A DNA stretch of 64,000 nucleotides from Gemmatimonadales bacterium UBA7835 (lineage in GTDB: Bacteria; Gemmatimonadota; Gemmatimonadetes; Longimicrobiales; Gaopeijiaceae): contig DLTN01000064.1 of the NCBI GenBank assembly GCA_002500925.1, positions 15,598 through 79,597 on the forward strand. Direction: 5' to 3'. A program made the translations under genes and the position numbers. Below, piece by piece: positions 9,308 to 19,271 of this stretch (positions are counted from its first letter, which is position 1; the number at the start of each line of letters is the position of its first letter). The notes under the pieces are model-generated. The model did not search any database. It was not told the origin of the DNA and was given only the letters and a program-made list of their open reading frames with translations.

Positions 9308-10588
9308 CTACATGCCGGACATGGACTGCATTCGGCCCATCCGTGTCATTGGATCTAGAATTCCATAACGGCCCATCCGCATAGGATTCCCTCCGAAATA
9401 GAGACGCATACCGACTGTTACTCCAGTGAAGCTATCGGCACCTAGAAGATCTCTTGGTATGAGGTTGCCTCGCTCATTGGCTACGGAAATAATTTGACCC
9501 TCCACGAACGGACGTATTGAAACTGGTCCGATTCCTGAAGCGAATCCGTAACCTAGGGATAGAATAGACCAGGCAGTTGACCCGTTAGTCATCGCATGGT
9601 GGCCATAGCGGAAGAAGCTAGATGAAATTCCGTCGCCTCTCTGGAATTCGGGTCGGATTGACGTTTCAAACCGTACGTAGGGACTATGTTTGCCCGTTGA
9701 CCACTGCGCCTCGGTGAGGAAGGACCAGTGGCCGCGCATGTGGTTTTCACTCGGATCGCTCCAAGAATATTCCATTAGGCCAGATACACGCTGATCATTA
9801 CCCACAGGTCCATTGTAACGCAGACCACCGTTGAAGAGTGCGTTCTTATGTGACGGCGTGTGAGAGACGCGTGCATGGGAGAGCGAGAATTCCCACAACC
9901 CATCACCCGTAGCAGTTTCTCCGAAGCGGCGGGAGACTCGTGTAGACCAAGAATCCCCAAAAGATTTTATGTGCGACAGGTCGTACGGGCTCTCAGAATG
10001 AGAACCACCAAACACACCAGCTTCGAGGATCCACGCGCCTTTTGACCAAGCAGCGTTCAAGGTGAAGCGCTCGGGTATCTGCGACAGGTGATGGTTAGTG
10101 GGGTATTTAACAGATGGTCGTCCCATGGGGTCATCTGTCCCGTATGGGACGAATCCTTGACCGGCTGAGAGAGAAAGACCTCCTCCATCACTAGAAAAGG
10201 CGTTAAAACTCAACATCGCCTCATGGAGTAGGTGGTGCGGATGTCTCGAGTCTATGAAGCCAGCACCCCAGCTCCCGAGAGTGACCTCACCATCTCTTTG
10301 TGTAAGCCCCTCAAAGTTTGTCGTTAGGCGGATCACGAGCCTGCGCGAGGTGCTCTCCAGGTTGAGCATCACTGCTGTATGGGTCAGATGCGTTGATGCG
10401 ACATCAAAGTGTGTGTTTCCCTCCTGGGACCAGGTTCTGTTGAATGTAGGGCGAGCCTGCGCCATTCCTGCTAGGCGCCATCCGTCTCCTAGAACCTTAG
10501 AAAACATCTCTTGTTGGTGGGACTGCGCTCCTGCTGCAACGGGCAGGCAGGAGATGAATGTCAACAATACAGCAATGACAAGGGACAT
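9308..10588 (-). CDS. Predicted outer-membrane protein with Met-rich C-terminus
   Basis: A 426-residue protein of unknown function. ATG at 10588 is chosen because AGAGGA sits 6 bases upstream; an in-frame TTG at 10603 has no such site. A signal peptide (VIAVLLTFISCLPVAAGAQ) is clear. The body has amphipathic beta-strand character (for example FFRYGHHAM, SLGYGFASG, GMRLYFGG), which suggests a barrel. The last ~26 residues hold seven methionines (MRMGRY..., MTRMGRMQSMSGM), and His-rich spots (HPHHLLHE, GHHAM) occur inside. With the His-rich neighbour upstream this suggests copper or another soft-metal ligand role (inference). No catalytic motif was seen. Confidence 0.65.
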   Translation of the reverse strand: MSLVIAVLLTFISCLPVAAGAQSHQQEMFSKVLGDGWRLAGMAQARPTFNRTWSQEGNTHFDVASTHLTHTAVMLNLESTSRRLVIRLTTNFEGLTQRDGEVTLGSWGAGFIDSRHPHHLLHEAMLSFNAFSSDGGGLSLSAGQGFVPYGTDDPMGRPSVKYPTNHHLSQIPERFTLNAAWSKGAWILEAGVFGGSHSESPYDLSHIKSFGDSWSTRVSRRFGETATGDGLWEFSLSHARVSHTPSHKNALFNGGLRYNGPVGNDQRVSGLMEYSWSDPSENHMRGHWSFLTEAQWSTGKHSPYVRFETSIRPEFQRGDGISSSFFRYGHHAMTNGSTAWSILSLGYGFASGIGPVSIRPFVEGQIISVANERGNLIPRDLLGADSFTGVTVGMRLYFGGNPMRMGRYGILDPMTRMGRMQSMSGM

Positions 10589-10622
10589 TGGTGTTCCTCT
10601 CAAAAAATCGTCATTAGGGGGT

Positions 10623-10662
10623 GCTGCCTACCTGGGCAGCGGTTCGGCTAAGGTGTTAGCCG
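10623..10662. repeat. Two adjacent perfect hairpins between the metal-module genes
   Basis: GCTGCC (10623-10628) pairs with GGCAGC (10635-10640) around a 6-base loop. CGGCTAA (10645-10651) pairs with TTAGCCG (10656-10662) around GGTG. The second stem contains the TAA stop of the upstream minus-strand gene. A T-run (minus strand, about 10601-10606) lies 17 bases past the first stem, too far for a standard terminator. The pair could protect or separate the two cistrons of one transcript. Confidence 0.5.
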
Positions 10663-11024
10663 TGACGAGGAGGAGGTGTCTGAATTGCGGACATGAACGA
10701 AGTTCTAGGACCCGGTGAGCTAACGTGTGTTTCTAGTGTGCCGTGTCCGAGGTCTTTTGAGCCAAATTCATCGCTAATTAAGGAGAAAGTACCGCAGTTC
10801 ATCAAACTCAAGCAGGCGGTCTCATCATGGTGACCTTTCTGATCCGCTTGCGAATCTGACGTTTCTCCCCTGTGCCCTTTGTGGCTCTGGTGCTTAGCAT
10901 CAGCGATGTTTGCTAACTCAGCCCTTTCATCGTGATTGTTCCCAAGATCCATCGGACACGACGCAGTCGTATACTGGCCAGTCAACAATACGACAAAGAG
11001 GATGAGTGAAATCAGACGCTTCAT
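10656..11024 (-). CDS. Small secreted His/Cys/Met-rich protein, possible metal binder
   Basis: A 122-residue protein with a signal peptide (LISLILFVVLLTGQYTTA) and a mature part that begins near SCPMD. A central His-rich run (DAKHQSHKGHRG, QKGHHDE) is followed by a CxxxMxC-like cluster (ACLSLMNCG) and a Pro-rich end (TPPPRHG). This layout resembles short periplasmic proteins of the DUF2946 type often found beside copper efflux genes; that match is by general pattern only. The start lacks a clear Shine-Dalgarno site. The Met-rich outer-membrane protein gene lies 67 bases downstream on the same strand. Confidence 0.6.
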   Translation of the reverse strand: MKRLISLILFVVLLTGQYTTASCPMDLGNNHDERAELANIADAKHQSHKGHRGETSDSQADQKGHHDETACLSLMNCGTFSLISDEFGSKDLGHGTLETHVSSPGPRTSFMSAIQTPPPRHG

Positions 11025-11057
11025 GGGAGAATAGTAATCATATAACCTTAGGCTGGT

Positions 11058-11088
11058 CTATAAGCAGTAGCTTTCGAGTAACCGTCAA
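11058..11088 (-). promoter_or_regulatory. Possible sigma70-type promoter for the His-rich/Met-rich gene pair
   Basis: On the minus strand TTGACG (11088-11083) and TTATAG (11063-11058) are separated by 19 bases, 33 bases upstream of the ATG at 11024. The spacing is longer than ideal, so confidence is low. The region is AT-rich compared with its surroundings. Confidence 0.3.
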
Positions 11089-11109
11089 CGTTTTCAATCA
11101 CGCATACCT

Positions 11110-12123
11110 ATGTTGCAAGAGAGTCACGTGGTTACCATTTCGCGGTTCTTGATCGATGAGGAGCGTAAGCACCCGGAAGCGAAGGGTGCTTTTACTGGCC
11201 TTCTCTCTGACATCGCGCTGGCTGCGAAGGTAATTGGGCGAGAAGTCAATAAAGCGGGCTTGGTTGATATTCTTGGGGCAGCGGGGCAGGAGAACGTCCA
11301 TGGGGAATATCAGCAAAAGCTAGACGTATTCGCCGATCAGGTAATGTACCGAGCCTTAGACCATACAGGTCTCGTAGCCTGTATGGCGTCCGAGGAACAC
11401 GAGCATTTCATCCCGATACCGGAGAAGTTTCCGGCCGGGGATTACGTTGTTTTGTTTGATCCTCTGGATGGTTCTTCGAACATTGACCTTAATGTCTCGA
11501 TCGGAACGATCTTCAGCATCCATCGCAAGTGCACAGACGGTGAGAGAGGTACTCTAGAAGACTGTCTTCAGCCGGGCTGCAGGCAGGTGGCTTCGGGTTA
11601 CGTCCTCTATGGCTCTTCGACAATGTTAGTGTACACGTCGGGGACTGGAGTCCATGGTTTTACGCTGGATCCTTCAATCGGTGAGTTCATACTGAGCCAC
11701 CCGGATATGAGAATCCCAAATCCCCCGAAAAAGGTCTACTCTGTTAATGAAGCGTACTTCACGAGGTGGTCAGGGGAACAGCAGAAACTGGTTAGCCATC
11801 TAAAGAACGAGGGGGGCTTCGGATCCAGGTATATCGGTTCGATGGTAGCAGATGTGCATCGAACACTGCTGCAGGGTGGTCTGTTCATGTATCCGCCCGA
11901 GAAGAGTAGGCCTGACGGCAAGTTACGGCTTCTCTACGAGGCAGCACCCATGGCTTTCATAATCGAGCAGGCGGGAGGGAGAGCTAGTACCGGCACGCAG
12001 AACATTAGAGATATTCAGCCGACCGAACTTCACCAGCGGGTGCCTATCTATCTTGGCTCGAAAGAACTGGTCGAGCTAGCCGAAGAGATGCTCGCGGACG
12101 CGAGCCTGATGTCCTCCTCCTGA
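11110..12123 (+). CDS. fbp: Fructose-1,6-bisphosphatase, class I
   Basis: A 337-residue enzyme hydrolysing fructose 1,6-bisphosphate to fructose 6-phosphate, the committed step of gluconeogenesis. The metal- and phosphate-binding signature FDPLDGSSNID lies at about residues 116-126. KLRLLYEAAPMAFIIEQAGG near the C-terminus is the class I substrate-site motif. The length is normal. ATG at 11110 has no good ribosome site; GTG at 11128 is an alternative that would still leave the conserved N-terminus (ISRFLIDEE). It stands alone on the plus strand between two minus-strand blocks. Confidence 0.94.
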   Translation: MLQESHVVTISRFLIDEERKHPEAKGAFTGLLSDIALAAKVIGREVNKAGLVDILGAAGQENVHGEYQQKLDVFADQVMYRALDHTGLVACMASEEHEHFIPIPEKFPAGDYVVLFDPLDGSSNIDLNVSIGTIFSIHRKCTDGERGTLEDCLQPGCRQVASGYVLYGSSTMLVYTSGTGVHGFTLDPSIGEFILSHPDMRIPNPPKKVYSVNEAYFTRWSGEQQKLVSHLKNEGGFGSRYIGSMVADVHRTLLQGGLFMYPPEKSRPDGKLRLLYEAAPMAFIIEQAGGRASTGTQNIRDIQPTELHQRVPIYLGSKELVELAEEMLADASLMSSS

Positions 12124-12163
12124 AAAGTATAAGAGGCCGGCTAATAACCAGCGATCTCTCGAC

Positions 12164-13246
12164 TCAGTCTTGGAAAAGCGAGTCTCCAACGTGCTGGTCG
12201 AATTGGTGAAGTAAGTCCAATCTTCTAGCAGTGTCAGTGAAGGCATGCTCGAACCCTGTCCGTGCGATGGCGGCGAGCTCTTTTTTTGTCATGTTGAAAG
12301 CATCTCTCGCTCGAGTGTATTCATCTGTGAGAGTAACTGCGGACATTAGGCGATTGTCTGTTGAAAGTGAGATCGGAATGCCAAGCTTCAGGTATTGCTG
12401 GACTGGGTGCTCAGCCAGGGAGTGGACAACGCCTGTTTGCAAGTTGGAGGTTAGGCAGACTTCAAGCGGAATACGTAATTTGCGCACGAGCTCCATTAGC
12501 GTGGGATCCTCGAATAGCCTCGTCCCGTGACCGATTCTACTGGTATGTCCAAATTCGATGGCCTGCTGGATCGACTCTGGGCCGAACCCTTCTCCTGCAT
12601 GAAGAGTGATAGGGAGTCCTGCTTGGTATGCTCGCTTGATCGCATGTCTGTGATTAAGGACGGGATGTCCCGCTTCAGCACCAGCTAGGTCAAACCCGCA
12701 TACTCCTCTCCTCATATAGGCTACCGCGAGTTCGGCGGTCTCTGATGTGACTGAGGATGAGTGTGAGCGTAATCCACACAATATGATCGCGGATTGGATT
12801 TCCTGACCTCGCCCAGCGACATAATTCTCAGCTTCACGCATTCCGCGTAGAACAGAGTCGAGAACTTCTTCGGCTGGCAGCCCTTGTTTTTGATTTAACT
12901 GGGGGCAGAATCGCAATTCCAGCCAGCGAACGTTTTCTGCGGCGTGGTCCACTACCAATTCGTAAGCTATACGCTCTAGGGCATCGGAATCTTGCATTAC
13001 TAGAAGGGTGAGTTCAAACCTTTTGAGGTATCCTTCAAGGCTGGATGCCTCAGGTACCATCATATACGAGGCCAAGGACTCTATAGTGGATACAGGTAAG
13101 ACCACTTCTCGCTCCGTGGCGAGTTCGAACATCGTTCGTGGCCTAAGGGAACCGTCTAAATGAACGTGGAGCTCCGCTTTAGGTAGATTGTGAATGAAGC
13201 TTTTGTCAGCCCTCAAATACGTTTCCTGCACCAGTGGTCGGCTCAA
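12164..13246 (-). CDS. add: Adenosine deaminase
   Basis: A 360-residue metal-dependent deaminase of the amidohydrolase fold, converting adenosine to inosine for purine salvage. Zinc ligands and catalytic residues are visible: His27 and His29 (ELHVHLDG), His216 with Glu219 (LHAGEG), His240 (IGHG) and Asp297 (STDN). It could instead be an adenine deaminase of the same family, but the HAGEGFGPES region fits adenosine deaminase. It lies 9 bases after a secreted serine hydrolase gene and downstream of the purine biosynthesis run, so purine salvage and synthesis genes share one neighbourhood. Confidence 0.85.
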   Translation of the reverse strand: MSRPLVQETYLRADKSFIHNLPKAELHVHLDGSLRPRTMFELATEREVVLPVSTIESLASYMMVPEASSLEGYLKRFELTLLVMQDSDALERIAYELVVDHAAENVRWLELRFCPQLNQKQGLPAEEVLDSVLRGMREAENYVAGRGQEIQSAIILCGLRSHSSSVTSETAELAVAYMRRGVCGFDLAGAEAGHPVLNHRHAIKRAYQAGLPITLHAGEGFGPESIQQAIEFGHTSRIGHGTRLFEDPTLMELVRKLRIPLEVCLTSNLQTGVVHSLAEHPVQQYLKLGIPISLSTDNRLMSAVTLTDEYTRARDAFNMTKKELAAIARTGFEHAFTDTARRLDLLHQFDQHVGDSLFQD

Positions 13247-13255
13247 GTAGGTTCG

Positions 13256-14698
13256 CTAACGAATGCGAACTGAATAGGAATCCCCTGTAATCATGCGCAC
13301 CACCTCTCCACCCTCCTCGACAAAGCGCACGATTTCACCCACGGCGCCACCGCCCGTGCGAGCGATCATTCGGAATGTCCCATCACCAATTGGCATAAGG
13401 TGCGTTGGCTCTCCAATGGAACTGGACCAAGGGTTCATAGACACGAGTCGCTCGTCTAGAACAAGAACACGAGTCTCTCCACCCCGACTCCGGTAAACAC
13501 CTGCAAACCGCTCCCAGGCGGGATCCCATAAAACCGTTTCTGGAGCCTCAGCCCTAGCCTCAGCAATCGCTACCCCCACGGTTGCCATCAGCTGCTGGGC
13601 GATCTGTGCGGGGTTTGAGTCGTTGGTATTGGTAAGAACGACTACACCGATTTCCGAGTCCAACTGTATCGTTGTGTTGGTCGTATACCCCGGATATCCC
13701 CCTCCGTGACCCACGTAGAGTGTGCCGTCTCTTCGTTGAACGCTGAATCCTATTCCCTGACCTCGAGTCCAGGTGGTTTCCATCATCCGTACACGGTGCA
13801 TTTCTCTAAGGGAGGCTGTGCTCAAAAGCCGATTTTCCCCGCGAGCACCTCCCCTAAACTGCGCTGAAACAAAGCGTGCCATGTCCTCGACCGTGGAAGT
13901 TAGGCCGGTTGCAGCCGCCATCCCTCGTGCGTCTACGAAGGGAAAAATCTGACGAGATCCGTCAGGCATGCGCCGACCATATCCGGTCGCCATCTTCGGA
14001 TCCGGCATGTCCACGCTCGACGCGGTCATATTGAGAGGGTCGAAGATGTTCTGTTGTAGGTAGCGGGCCCAACTAACACCAGTCACTTCTTCTATCAAAA
14101 GTCCGGCAATGGTGTAGGCGAGATTGGAGTACTTCCACCGGACTTCAGGTGAGAAAGGGGCTTCTCGATTTCCAATAAGTTCACGCACTTCTTCCTCGGT
14201 CGGAAAATCGAAGTCGGTCCAGTGAGAGCTAGCTTCGCGGGGTAGCCCCGAACTATGAGTGAGCAAGTGCTCAATGGTGATTGGTGGATCGTCAGGTGCT
14301 GCCATCTTGTACGTAAACCAGGGCAAGTAGTCGGTGACTGGATCGTCGAGTCGGATTTTTCCTTGTTCACGGAGTTGCATGATCGCGGTGGCCGTGAACA
14401 GCTTGCTGTGAGAGGCCATCCGGAAACGCGTGGTTGTCTCCATAGCTCTCTCAGACTCTACGTCCGCATGGCCGAACCCCTTCGCCCAGACTAGGTCATC
14501 TCCTGAGATCACACCCACTACTATTCCGGGAAGGTTACGGATTTCGATCTGCCCCTCCATCCAATTCGAGAACAGCTCGATCTGGGCTTCGACGGAGGGC
14601 TCAGCCTCTGTCGATTGGGCCGAAGCAGGGTGGATGAGTAACAGTGACAGGCATGTCATTCCGAAAGTGCAGGCGAGCATTGTACGCGACGAACTCAT
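13256..14698 (-). CDS. Secreted serine hydrolase, class C beta-lactamase family
   Basis: A 480-residue protein with a signal peptide (cleavage likely after HPASA). The penicillin-binding fold motifs are Ser96-x-x-Lys99 (ASHSKL), Tyr190-x-Asn192 (KYSNLAY) and an HGG motif replacing KTG (GHGGGYPGY). This is the pattern of the beta-lactamase-related serine hydrolases (esterases, D-aminopeptidases, PBP4*-like proteins). A C-terminal extension of about 100 residues follows the catalytic domain. True beta-lactamase activity cannot be predicted. It sits 211 bases beyond purF and 9 bases before add. Confidence 0.8.
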   Translation of the reverse strand: MSSSRTMLACTFGMTCLSLLLIHPASAQSTEAEPSVEAQIELFSNWMEGQIEIRNLPGIVVGVISGDDLVWAKGFGHADVESERAMETTTRFRMASHSKLFTATAIMQLREQGKIRLDDPVTDYLPWFTYKMAAPDDPPITIEHLLTHSSGLPREASSHWTDFDFPTEEEVRELIGNREAPFSPEVRWKYSNLAYTIAGLLIEEVTGVSWARYLQQNIFDPLNMTASSVDMPDPKMATGYGRRMPDGSRQIFPFVDARGMAAATGLTSTVEDMARFVSAQFRGGARGENRLLSTASLREMHRVRMMETTWTRGQGIGFSVQRRDGTLYVGHGGGYPGYTTNTTIQLDSEIGVVVLTNTNDSNPAQIAQQLMATVGVAIAEARAEAPETVLWDPAWERFAGVYRSRGGETRVLVLDERLVSMNPWSSSIGEPTHLMPIGDGTFRMIARTGGGAVGEIVRFVEEGGEVVRMITGDSYSVRIR

Positions 14699-14909
14699 AG
14701 GATACCTCGATGTCGGCAGGATCTCAGGAATGTTTCAGTATGATGGATTCTAGCTCGTCGTCGTAGCATAAAGCGAGCTAGGATATTCGTTTACACTTAA
14801 GCTGTTTCTCAATGAAACCAGACGAACTCGACATTGGAGAACTTGAGATCTTAGGTGGTTGGCCTTCAGCTTCCTGGAGGCCGAAAACGTCTTCGGTGGC
14901 CTAGCCCGG

Positions 14910-16292
14910 TCACAATGCTGGTCCATCCTCTGAGGCGAGGCCCTCTTCCACATCAACCAAGGGAGCAGGATATCGCCCTGAAAAGCAGGCCGTGCAGTAA
15001 GGTCCTGCCTGTCCCACGGCGCTGACCATGCCCTCCAGTGAAAGGTACCCCAGAGAATCGACGCCCAGTTGTTTCTCTATCTCATGGACCTCAAGTGTGG
15101 ATCCTATCAGTTCTCCTTTGGTGGGCATGTCGATCCCGTAGAAGCATGGGAACCTCACAGGTGGGCTTCCAATGCGGAAGTGTACTTCCGTCGAGCCTAC
15201 GGATTTGAGCATGCGCACGAGACTCCGGCTTGTCGTTCCCCGCACTAGGGAGTCATCTACGACCACTACTCTCTTACCAGCCAGTACGTCACGAACGGGG
15301 TTGTACTTCATTCGAGCACCGAAATCTCTATCCTTTTGCTCTGGCTTGATAAACGTTCGACCTACGTAGTGGTTACGGAGCAATCCTAGTTCGAAGGGGA
15401 TTCCACTCTCCTCTGCGTATCCGAGTGCCGCCGAGTTCGCGCTATCTGGAACTGCTATCACCGCGTCCGCACTGATGGGATTTTCTTTGGCGAGCTGACG
15501 CCCAAATGCGCGCCGCGCACGATCTACGGATTCTCCCCAAAGGCTCGAGTCTGGGCGGGCAAAGTAGACAAGCTCAAAGATACACGGTGCAGGCTGGGGT
15601 GCGGGGTCTAGACGACCAATCTCATGGACCTCGTTACTCTCGATGCGGACCACTTCTCCTGGTTCCAGGTCGCGCAAGTAGGTGGCTCCAAGTATGTCTA
15701 GGGCGCATGTCTCAGACACTACCACATGGCCATTGCCTTTTCTCCCTAAGATCAATGGCCGGAAGCCGCGCGGGTCTCTTGCCGCGTAGAGCTTACCACG
15801 CACGACCAACGCCATGGAGAATGCACCTACCAAGTGGGAGAGAGCGTCCATGACCTGGTCATCAACTGTTTTGGCTCTCGATTTGGCCATGAGGTGAACG
15901 AGTGTCTCCGAGTCCGATGAGGAACTGAATATCGCTCCGTCTTCAACTAGAGATGTTCGGAGAGCACGTTGGTTAGTGAGGTTACCGTTATGGGCTAGCG
16001 CGAGCTCACCAAGTCTGTAACGAGCGGTGATCGGCTGGATGTTGGCAGGATCACTTCCCCCTGCAGTCGAGTAACGCACGTGACCGATCGCTGTGTTACC
16101 ACGAAGACCCTTTAGCGACTCGGGGTCAAATATCTCTGAGACAAGTCCCGACCCCTTGTGAAGGCGTCCATCTTCACCGTCGAAGGCTACGATGCCGCCG
16201 GCTTCCTGACCTCTGTGTTGCAGGGCGTACATGGCTAGAAACGCCTGCTGAGCGGCATTTTCCACTCCACTGATCCCGACTACCCCGCACAC
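14910..16292 (-). CDS. purF: Amidophosphoribosyltransferase
   Basis: A 460-residue enzyme catalysing the first step of de novo purine synthesis (PRPP plus glutamine to phosphoribosylamine). The nucleophile is Cys2 (MCGVVG) with no propeptide. The PRPP site reads VVVVDDSLVRGTTS near residue 345. Cysteines in PCIFELVYFARPDS, FPCFYGID and YCTACFSGR match the four [4Fe-4S] ligands of the B. subtilis-type enzyme, so an oxygen-sensitive cluster is likely. It begins 1 base after purL ends and is the last pur gene. A weak hairpin without a T-run (14878-14902) lies just beyond its stop. Confidence 0.96.
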   Translation of the reverse strand: MCGVVGISGVENAAQQAFLAMYALQHRGQEAGGIVAFDGEDGRLHKGSGLVSEIFDPESLKGLRGNTAIGHVRYSTAGGSDPANIQPITARYRLGELALAHNGNLTNQRALRTSLVEDGAIFSSSSDSETLVHLMAKSRAKTVDDQVMDALSHLVGAFSMALVVRGKLYAARDPRGFRPLILGRKGNGHVVVSETCALDILGATYLRDLEPGEVVRIESNEVHEIGRLDPAPQPAPCIFELVYFARPDSSLWGESVDRARRAFGRQLAKENPISADAVIAVPDSANSAALGYAEESGIPFELGLLRNHYVGRTFIKPEQKDRDFGARMKYNPVRDVLAGKRVVVVDDSLVRGTTSRSLVRMLKSVGSTEVHFRIGSPPVRFPCFYGIDMPTKGELIGSTLEVHEIEKQLGVDSLGYLSLEGMVSAVGQAGPYCTACFSGRYPAPLVDVEEGLASEDGPAL

Positions 16293-16293
16293 G

Positions 16294-18582
16294 TCAGGCC
16301 TCTGAGCCTGTTGGAGCGTCCATGATATTCGGAATCGAGTCGAAATATGCCTCCGCTACGTCCGTCATTCTTGCTTGAACAGAGCCTGACCGGACCTTTA
16401 TCGAAAATCCAGAGGCCATTTCAGTAACCGTTCCAATTCTCTTTGCAGGCACGTCGTAGAGAGCTGCTATTGCTAGCACCCGTTCTGTATTTTCAGGGCT
16501 CGTCGATACAATAATTCGGCCGTGTGATTCCCCGAAGAGAGACACTATGGGTGCAAGGTCTTCGTCTACTTCTGCGCTAACCCCCAGCGGAGTTTCACCG
16601 TTACCGAGCGCACATTCGGCAATGGCGGCAGCTAGACCTCCCTCAGAACAGTCATGCGCTGAGTTTAGAACCTCCTCATGGTTCATCTTTAGCACGGCTT
16701 GCTGGAGTAGTCGCTCAGCTTCGAGGTCTACGGAGGGTGGATGACCTGCTACGAGCTTATAGGTGACATATAGGTATTCTGAACCTCCAAGCTCTCCTGA
16801 GTTGGTTCCAAGAAGAACTATGTCATCCCCGGCGCTATTGAACGCGTGACGAATGATTTTCGATATATCATCGATCACGCCTACCATCCCGATCACGGGT
16901 GTTGGGTAGATGGCCTTGCCATCCGTTTCATTGAAGAGGGACACATTGCCCCCCGTCACTGGGGTCTCGAAGGCACTACATGCCTCCCGCATCCCGAGCA
17001 CTGCCTCTCTTAACTGATAGTAGATGTGTGTTTTGAGCGGGTTCCCAAAATTCAAGTTATTGGTGATTGCCGTAGGAAGAGCTCCGACACACACCAGGTT
17101 ACGTGCTGCCTCAGCCACAGCCGCCATCGCACCGGTTCGTGGCTCCAAGTAGACAAGGCGCCCATTACAGTCGGTTGTCGCCGCTATAGCGCGGCTAGTC
17201 CCACGAATCCTTATTACGCCTGAATCTCCACCGGGTCTTACCGCCGTTCCTGTTCGCACCGTCGTATCGTATTGCTCGTAGATCCATCGTTTGGATGCCA
17301 CGTTTGGAGATCTTAATAACGATAGAAAGTCTTTCGTCAGATCTCCTTCTGCCGTCATGTGCTCAGTGAGATCCATTTCTCGCAGTGCTACGACTTGTTC
17401 AGACTCTATTCCCTCTCGTTCATACGTGGGACATCCGTCGGTAAGAGGGAGGGCGGGGATGTCGCCCACGACATTCCCATTCTCTAGGATCCGGAATTTT
17501 CCGTCGTCGGTTACTTGTCCGATCACGGCAGCTTCTAATTCCCATTTTTCAAGGATCTCTCTGACCTCGTCTTCTCGACCTGGGTGTGCCACAACGAGCA
17601 TGCGCTCCTGGGATTCAGAGAGAAGAATCTCGTAAGGAGTCATACCTTCTTCTCTCACTGGCACATCTGTCATTTCGAGCTCAACACCACTACCTCCACG
17701 TCCAGCCATCTCGGATGCAGATGAAGTTATGCCTGCAGCACCCATATCCTGGATGCCGCTAATTGCACCAGAGGCAATCAGTTCCAGGCTAGCCTCTAGG
17801 AGCAACTTTTCGGTGAATGGGTCACCGACCTGGACTTGGGGTCGACTCGACTCATCGGAGTCTTCACTGAGCTCTTCACTTGCGAAGGTGGCTCCGTGGA
17901 TGCCGTCCCGGCCGGTACGAGCTCCTACCGCCATTAGTGGCGCGCCATTTCCAGTCGCTGCGGCTGTGATAAGCTCTTCGTGCCTCATGAGCCCAAGGCA
18001 CATGGCGTTTACGATCGGGTTGCCCTCGTAGCCCCGGTCGAACTGGACCTCCCCCCCAACATTGGGGATTCCAACGCAGTTTCCGTAATCACCGACACCA
18101 TTTACTACACCGGCGAAGAGATAACGAACCCGGCCACTGTCGAGATCTCCAAAGCGTAAGGAGTCGAGGACCGCAACAGGGCGTGCCCCCATGGTGAAGA
18201 TGTCTCGCAGAATCCCACCAACGCCGGTTGCTGCTCCTTGATATGGTTCGACTGCTGATGGATGGTTATGGGACTCTATCTTAAATGCGAGAGCGTATCC
18301 ATCACCAACGTCGATTACGCCTGCATTTTCCCCGGGACCCTGGATAACCCAAGGGGCTTGGGTGGGCAGGAGCCGAAGAAGACGTTTTGAGTTTTTGTAT
18401 CCACAGTGCTCCGACCACATTGCGCTAAAGACGCCAAGTTCTGTGAACGTTGGGTCTCGTCCCATTATTTTGAGGACTTTCTCATATTCTTCGGGAGTCA
18501 GTCCGTGGTCCGCGACTATCTCCGGTGTGATTTCAGGATCACCTTCTCGGGGAGGAACCTGCATCGCAGTAGGATTGGTCAT
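16294..18582 (-). CDS. purL: Phosphoribosylformylglycinamidine synthase, large subunit
   Basis: A 762-residue small-type PurL that forms FGAM from FGAR using ammonia supplied by PurQ, with PurS as bridge. Recognisable pieces are [12 protein letters not shown] near the N-terminus, the substrate segment [12 protein letters not shown], the ATP-site region GGxGD-like repeats, and [12 protein letters not shown] in the second AIRS half. Length fits the three-subunit form. Its start overlaps the purQ stop by 4 bases (ATGA), and purF follows 1 base after its stop. Confidence 0.97.
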   Translation of the reverse strand: MTNPTAMQVPPREGDPEITPEIVADHGLTPEEYEKVLKIMGRDPTFTELGVFSAMWSEHCGYKNSKRLLRLLPTQAPWVIQGPGENAGVIDVGDGYALAFKIESHNHPSAVEPYQGAATGVGGILRDIFTMGARPVAVLDSLRFGDLDSGRVRYLFAGVVNGVGDYGNCVGIPNVGGEVQFDRGYEGNPIVNAMCLGLMRHEELITAAATGNGAPLMAVGARTGRDGIHGATFASEELSEDSDESSRPQVQVGDPFTEKLLLEASLELIASGAISGIQDMGAAGITSSASEMAGRGGSGVELEMTDVPVREEGMTPYEILLSESQERMLVVAHPGREDEVREILEKWELEAAVIGQVTDDGKFRILENGNVVGDIPALPLTDGCPTYEREGIESEQVVALREMDLTEHMTAEGDLTKDFLSLLRSPNVASKRWIYEQYDTTVRTGTAVRPGGDSGVIRIRGTSRAIAATTDCNGRLVYLEPRTGAMAAVAEAARNLVCVGALPTAITNNLNFGNPLKTHIYYQLREAVLGMREACSAFETPVTGGNVSLFNETDGKAIYPTPVIGMVGVIDDISKIIRHAFNSAGDDIVLLGTNSGELGGSEYLYVTYKLVAGHPPSVDLEAERLLQQAVLKMNHEEVLNSAHDCSEGGLAAAIAECALGNGETPLGVSAEVDEDLAPIVSLFGESHGRIIVSTSPENTERVLAIAALYDVPAKRIGTVTEMASGFSIKVRSGSVQARMTDVAEAYFDSIPNIMDAPTGSEA

Positions 18583-19271
18583 GAGGGCTGTATGCTCCCT
18601 GCCATGGACGTGAAAAGTGCCAAACCGTCAGTAGAACCGAGGAGCTTCTCCATGGCGCGCTCAGGATGGGGCATCATCCCCAGAACATTACCAGTTTCAT
18701 TAGTAATGCCGGCAATGTTGTTCCAAGATCCATTGGGGTTTGCTTCGTCACTTGGTTCACCATCGCGGTCTACGTACCTGAAAACGACCCGTCCTTGGTC
18801 TTCGAGGGCCTTTAGTGTCTCATCGTCTGCCCCGTAGTTGCCCTCCCCGTGGGCGATTGGGATGCGCAGCACTTGCCCTGTTGTGTAATCCTTGGTGAAC
18901 ATCGTATCGGAGCGGTCAACACGAAGCATTACATCCTTGCTCTCGAATTTGAGTGAGATGTTGTGCATCAACGCACCTGGAAGAAGTCCTGATTCGCAAA
19001 GAATCTGAAATCCGTTGCAGATGCCCAGGACCGGCCTTCCTGTCTTAGCGAATTCTATGACGTCTTCCATGATCGGGCTCATACGTGCAATAGCCCCGGC
19101 TCGCAGGTAGTCTCCGTATGAGAAACCCCCAGGGAGTAAAACAGCATCGTAACTCTCGAGACCTCGCTCACGATGCCAGATAAACTGGGCGTCCCCACCA
19201 ACCTGTTGTGCCGCCTTGAACAGGTCGTAGTCGCAGTTCGACCCGGGAAAGGTGATCACTGCAACCTTCAT
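18579..19271 (-). CDS. purQ: Phosphoribosylformylglycinamidine synthase, glutaminase subunit
   Basis: A 230-residue class I glutamine amidotransferase that feeds ammonia to PurL. The nucleophilic Cys85 is in GICNGFQ; the family motif HGEGNY is at residues 141-146; the catalytic His/Glu pair is in [10 protein letters not shown]. The [13 protein letters not shown] segment is typical for PurQ. It overlaps purS upstream and purL downstream by 4 bases each, consistent with stoichiometric production of the complex. Confidence 0.96.
   Translation of the reverse strand: MKVAVITFPGSNCDYDLFKAAQQVGGDAQFIWHRERGLESYDAVLLPGGFSYGDYLRAGAIARMSPIMEDVIEFAKTGRPVLGICNGFQILCESGLLPGALMHNISLKFESKDVMLRVDRSDTMFTKDYTTGQVLRIPIAHGEGNYGADDETLKALEDQGRVVFRYVDRDGEPSDEANPNGSWNNIAGITNETGNVLGMMPHPERAMEKLLGSTDGLALFTSMAGSIQPS

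Noticed and set aside
9133..9384. Open frame of 83 codons after the LapA-like gene
   Set aside because: It overlaps the 3' end of the antisense outer-membrane gene, has no ribosome site or domain, and its composition looks random.
10254..10718. Plus-strand frame of 154 codons opposite the Met-rich gene
   Set aside because: It is a shadow of the minus-strand coding frame; its Arg/Ser/Cys-rich translation has no signal peptide or family pattern.
13256..14698. Calling the class C-like hydrolase a beta-lactamase (ampC)
   Set aside because: HGG in place of KTG and the C-terminal extension fit the wider serine hydrolase group; resistance cannot be claimed.
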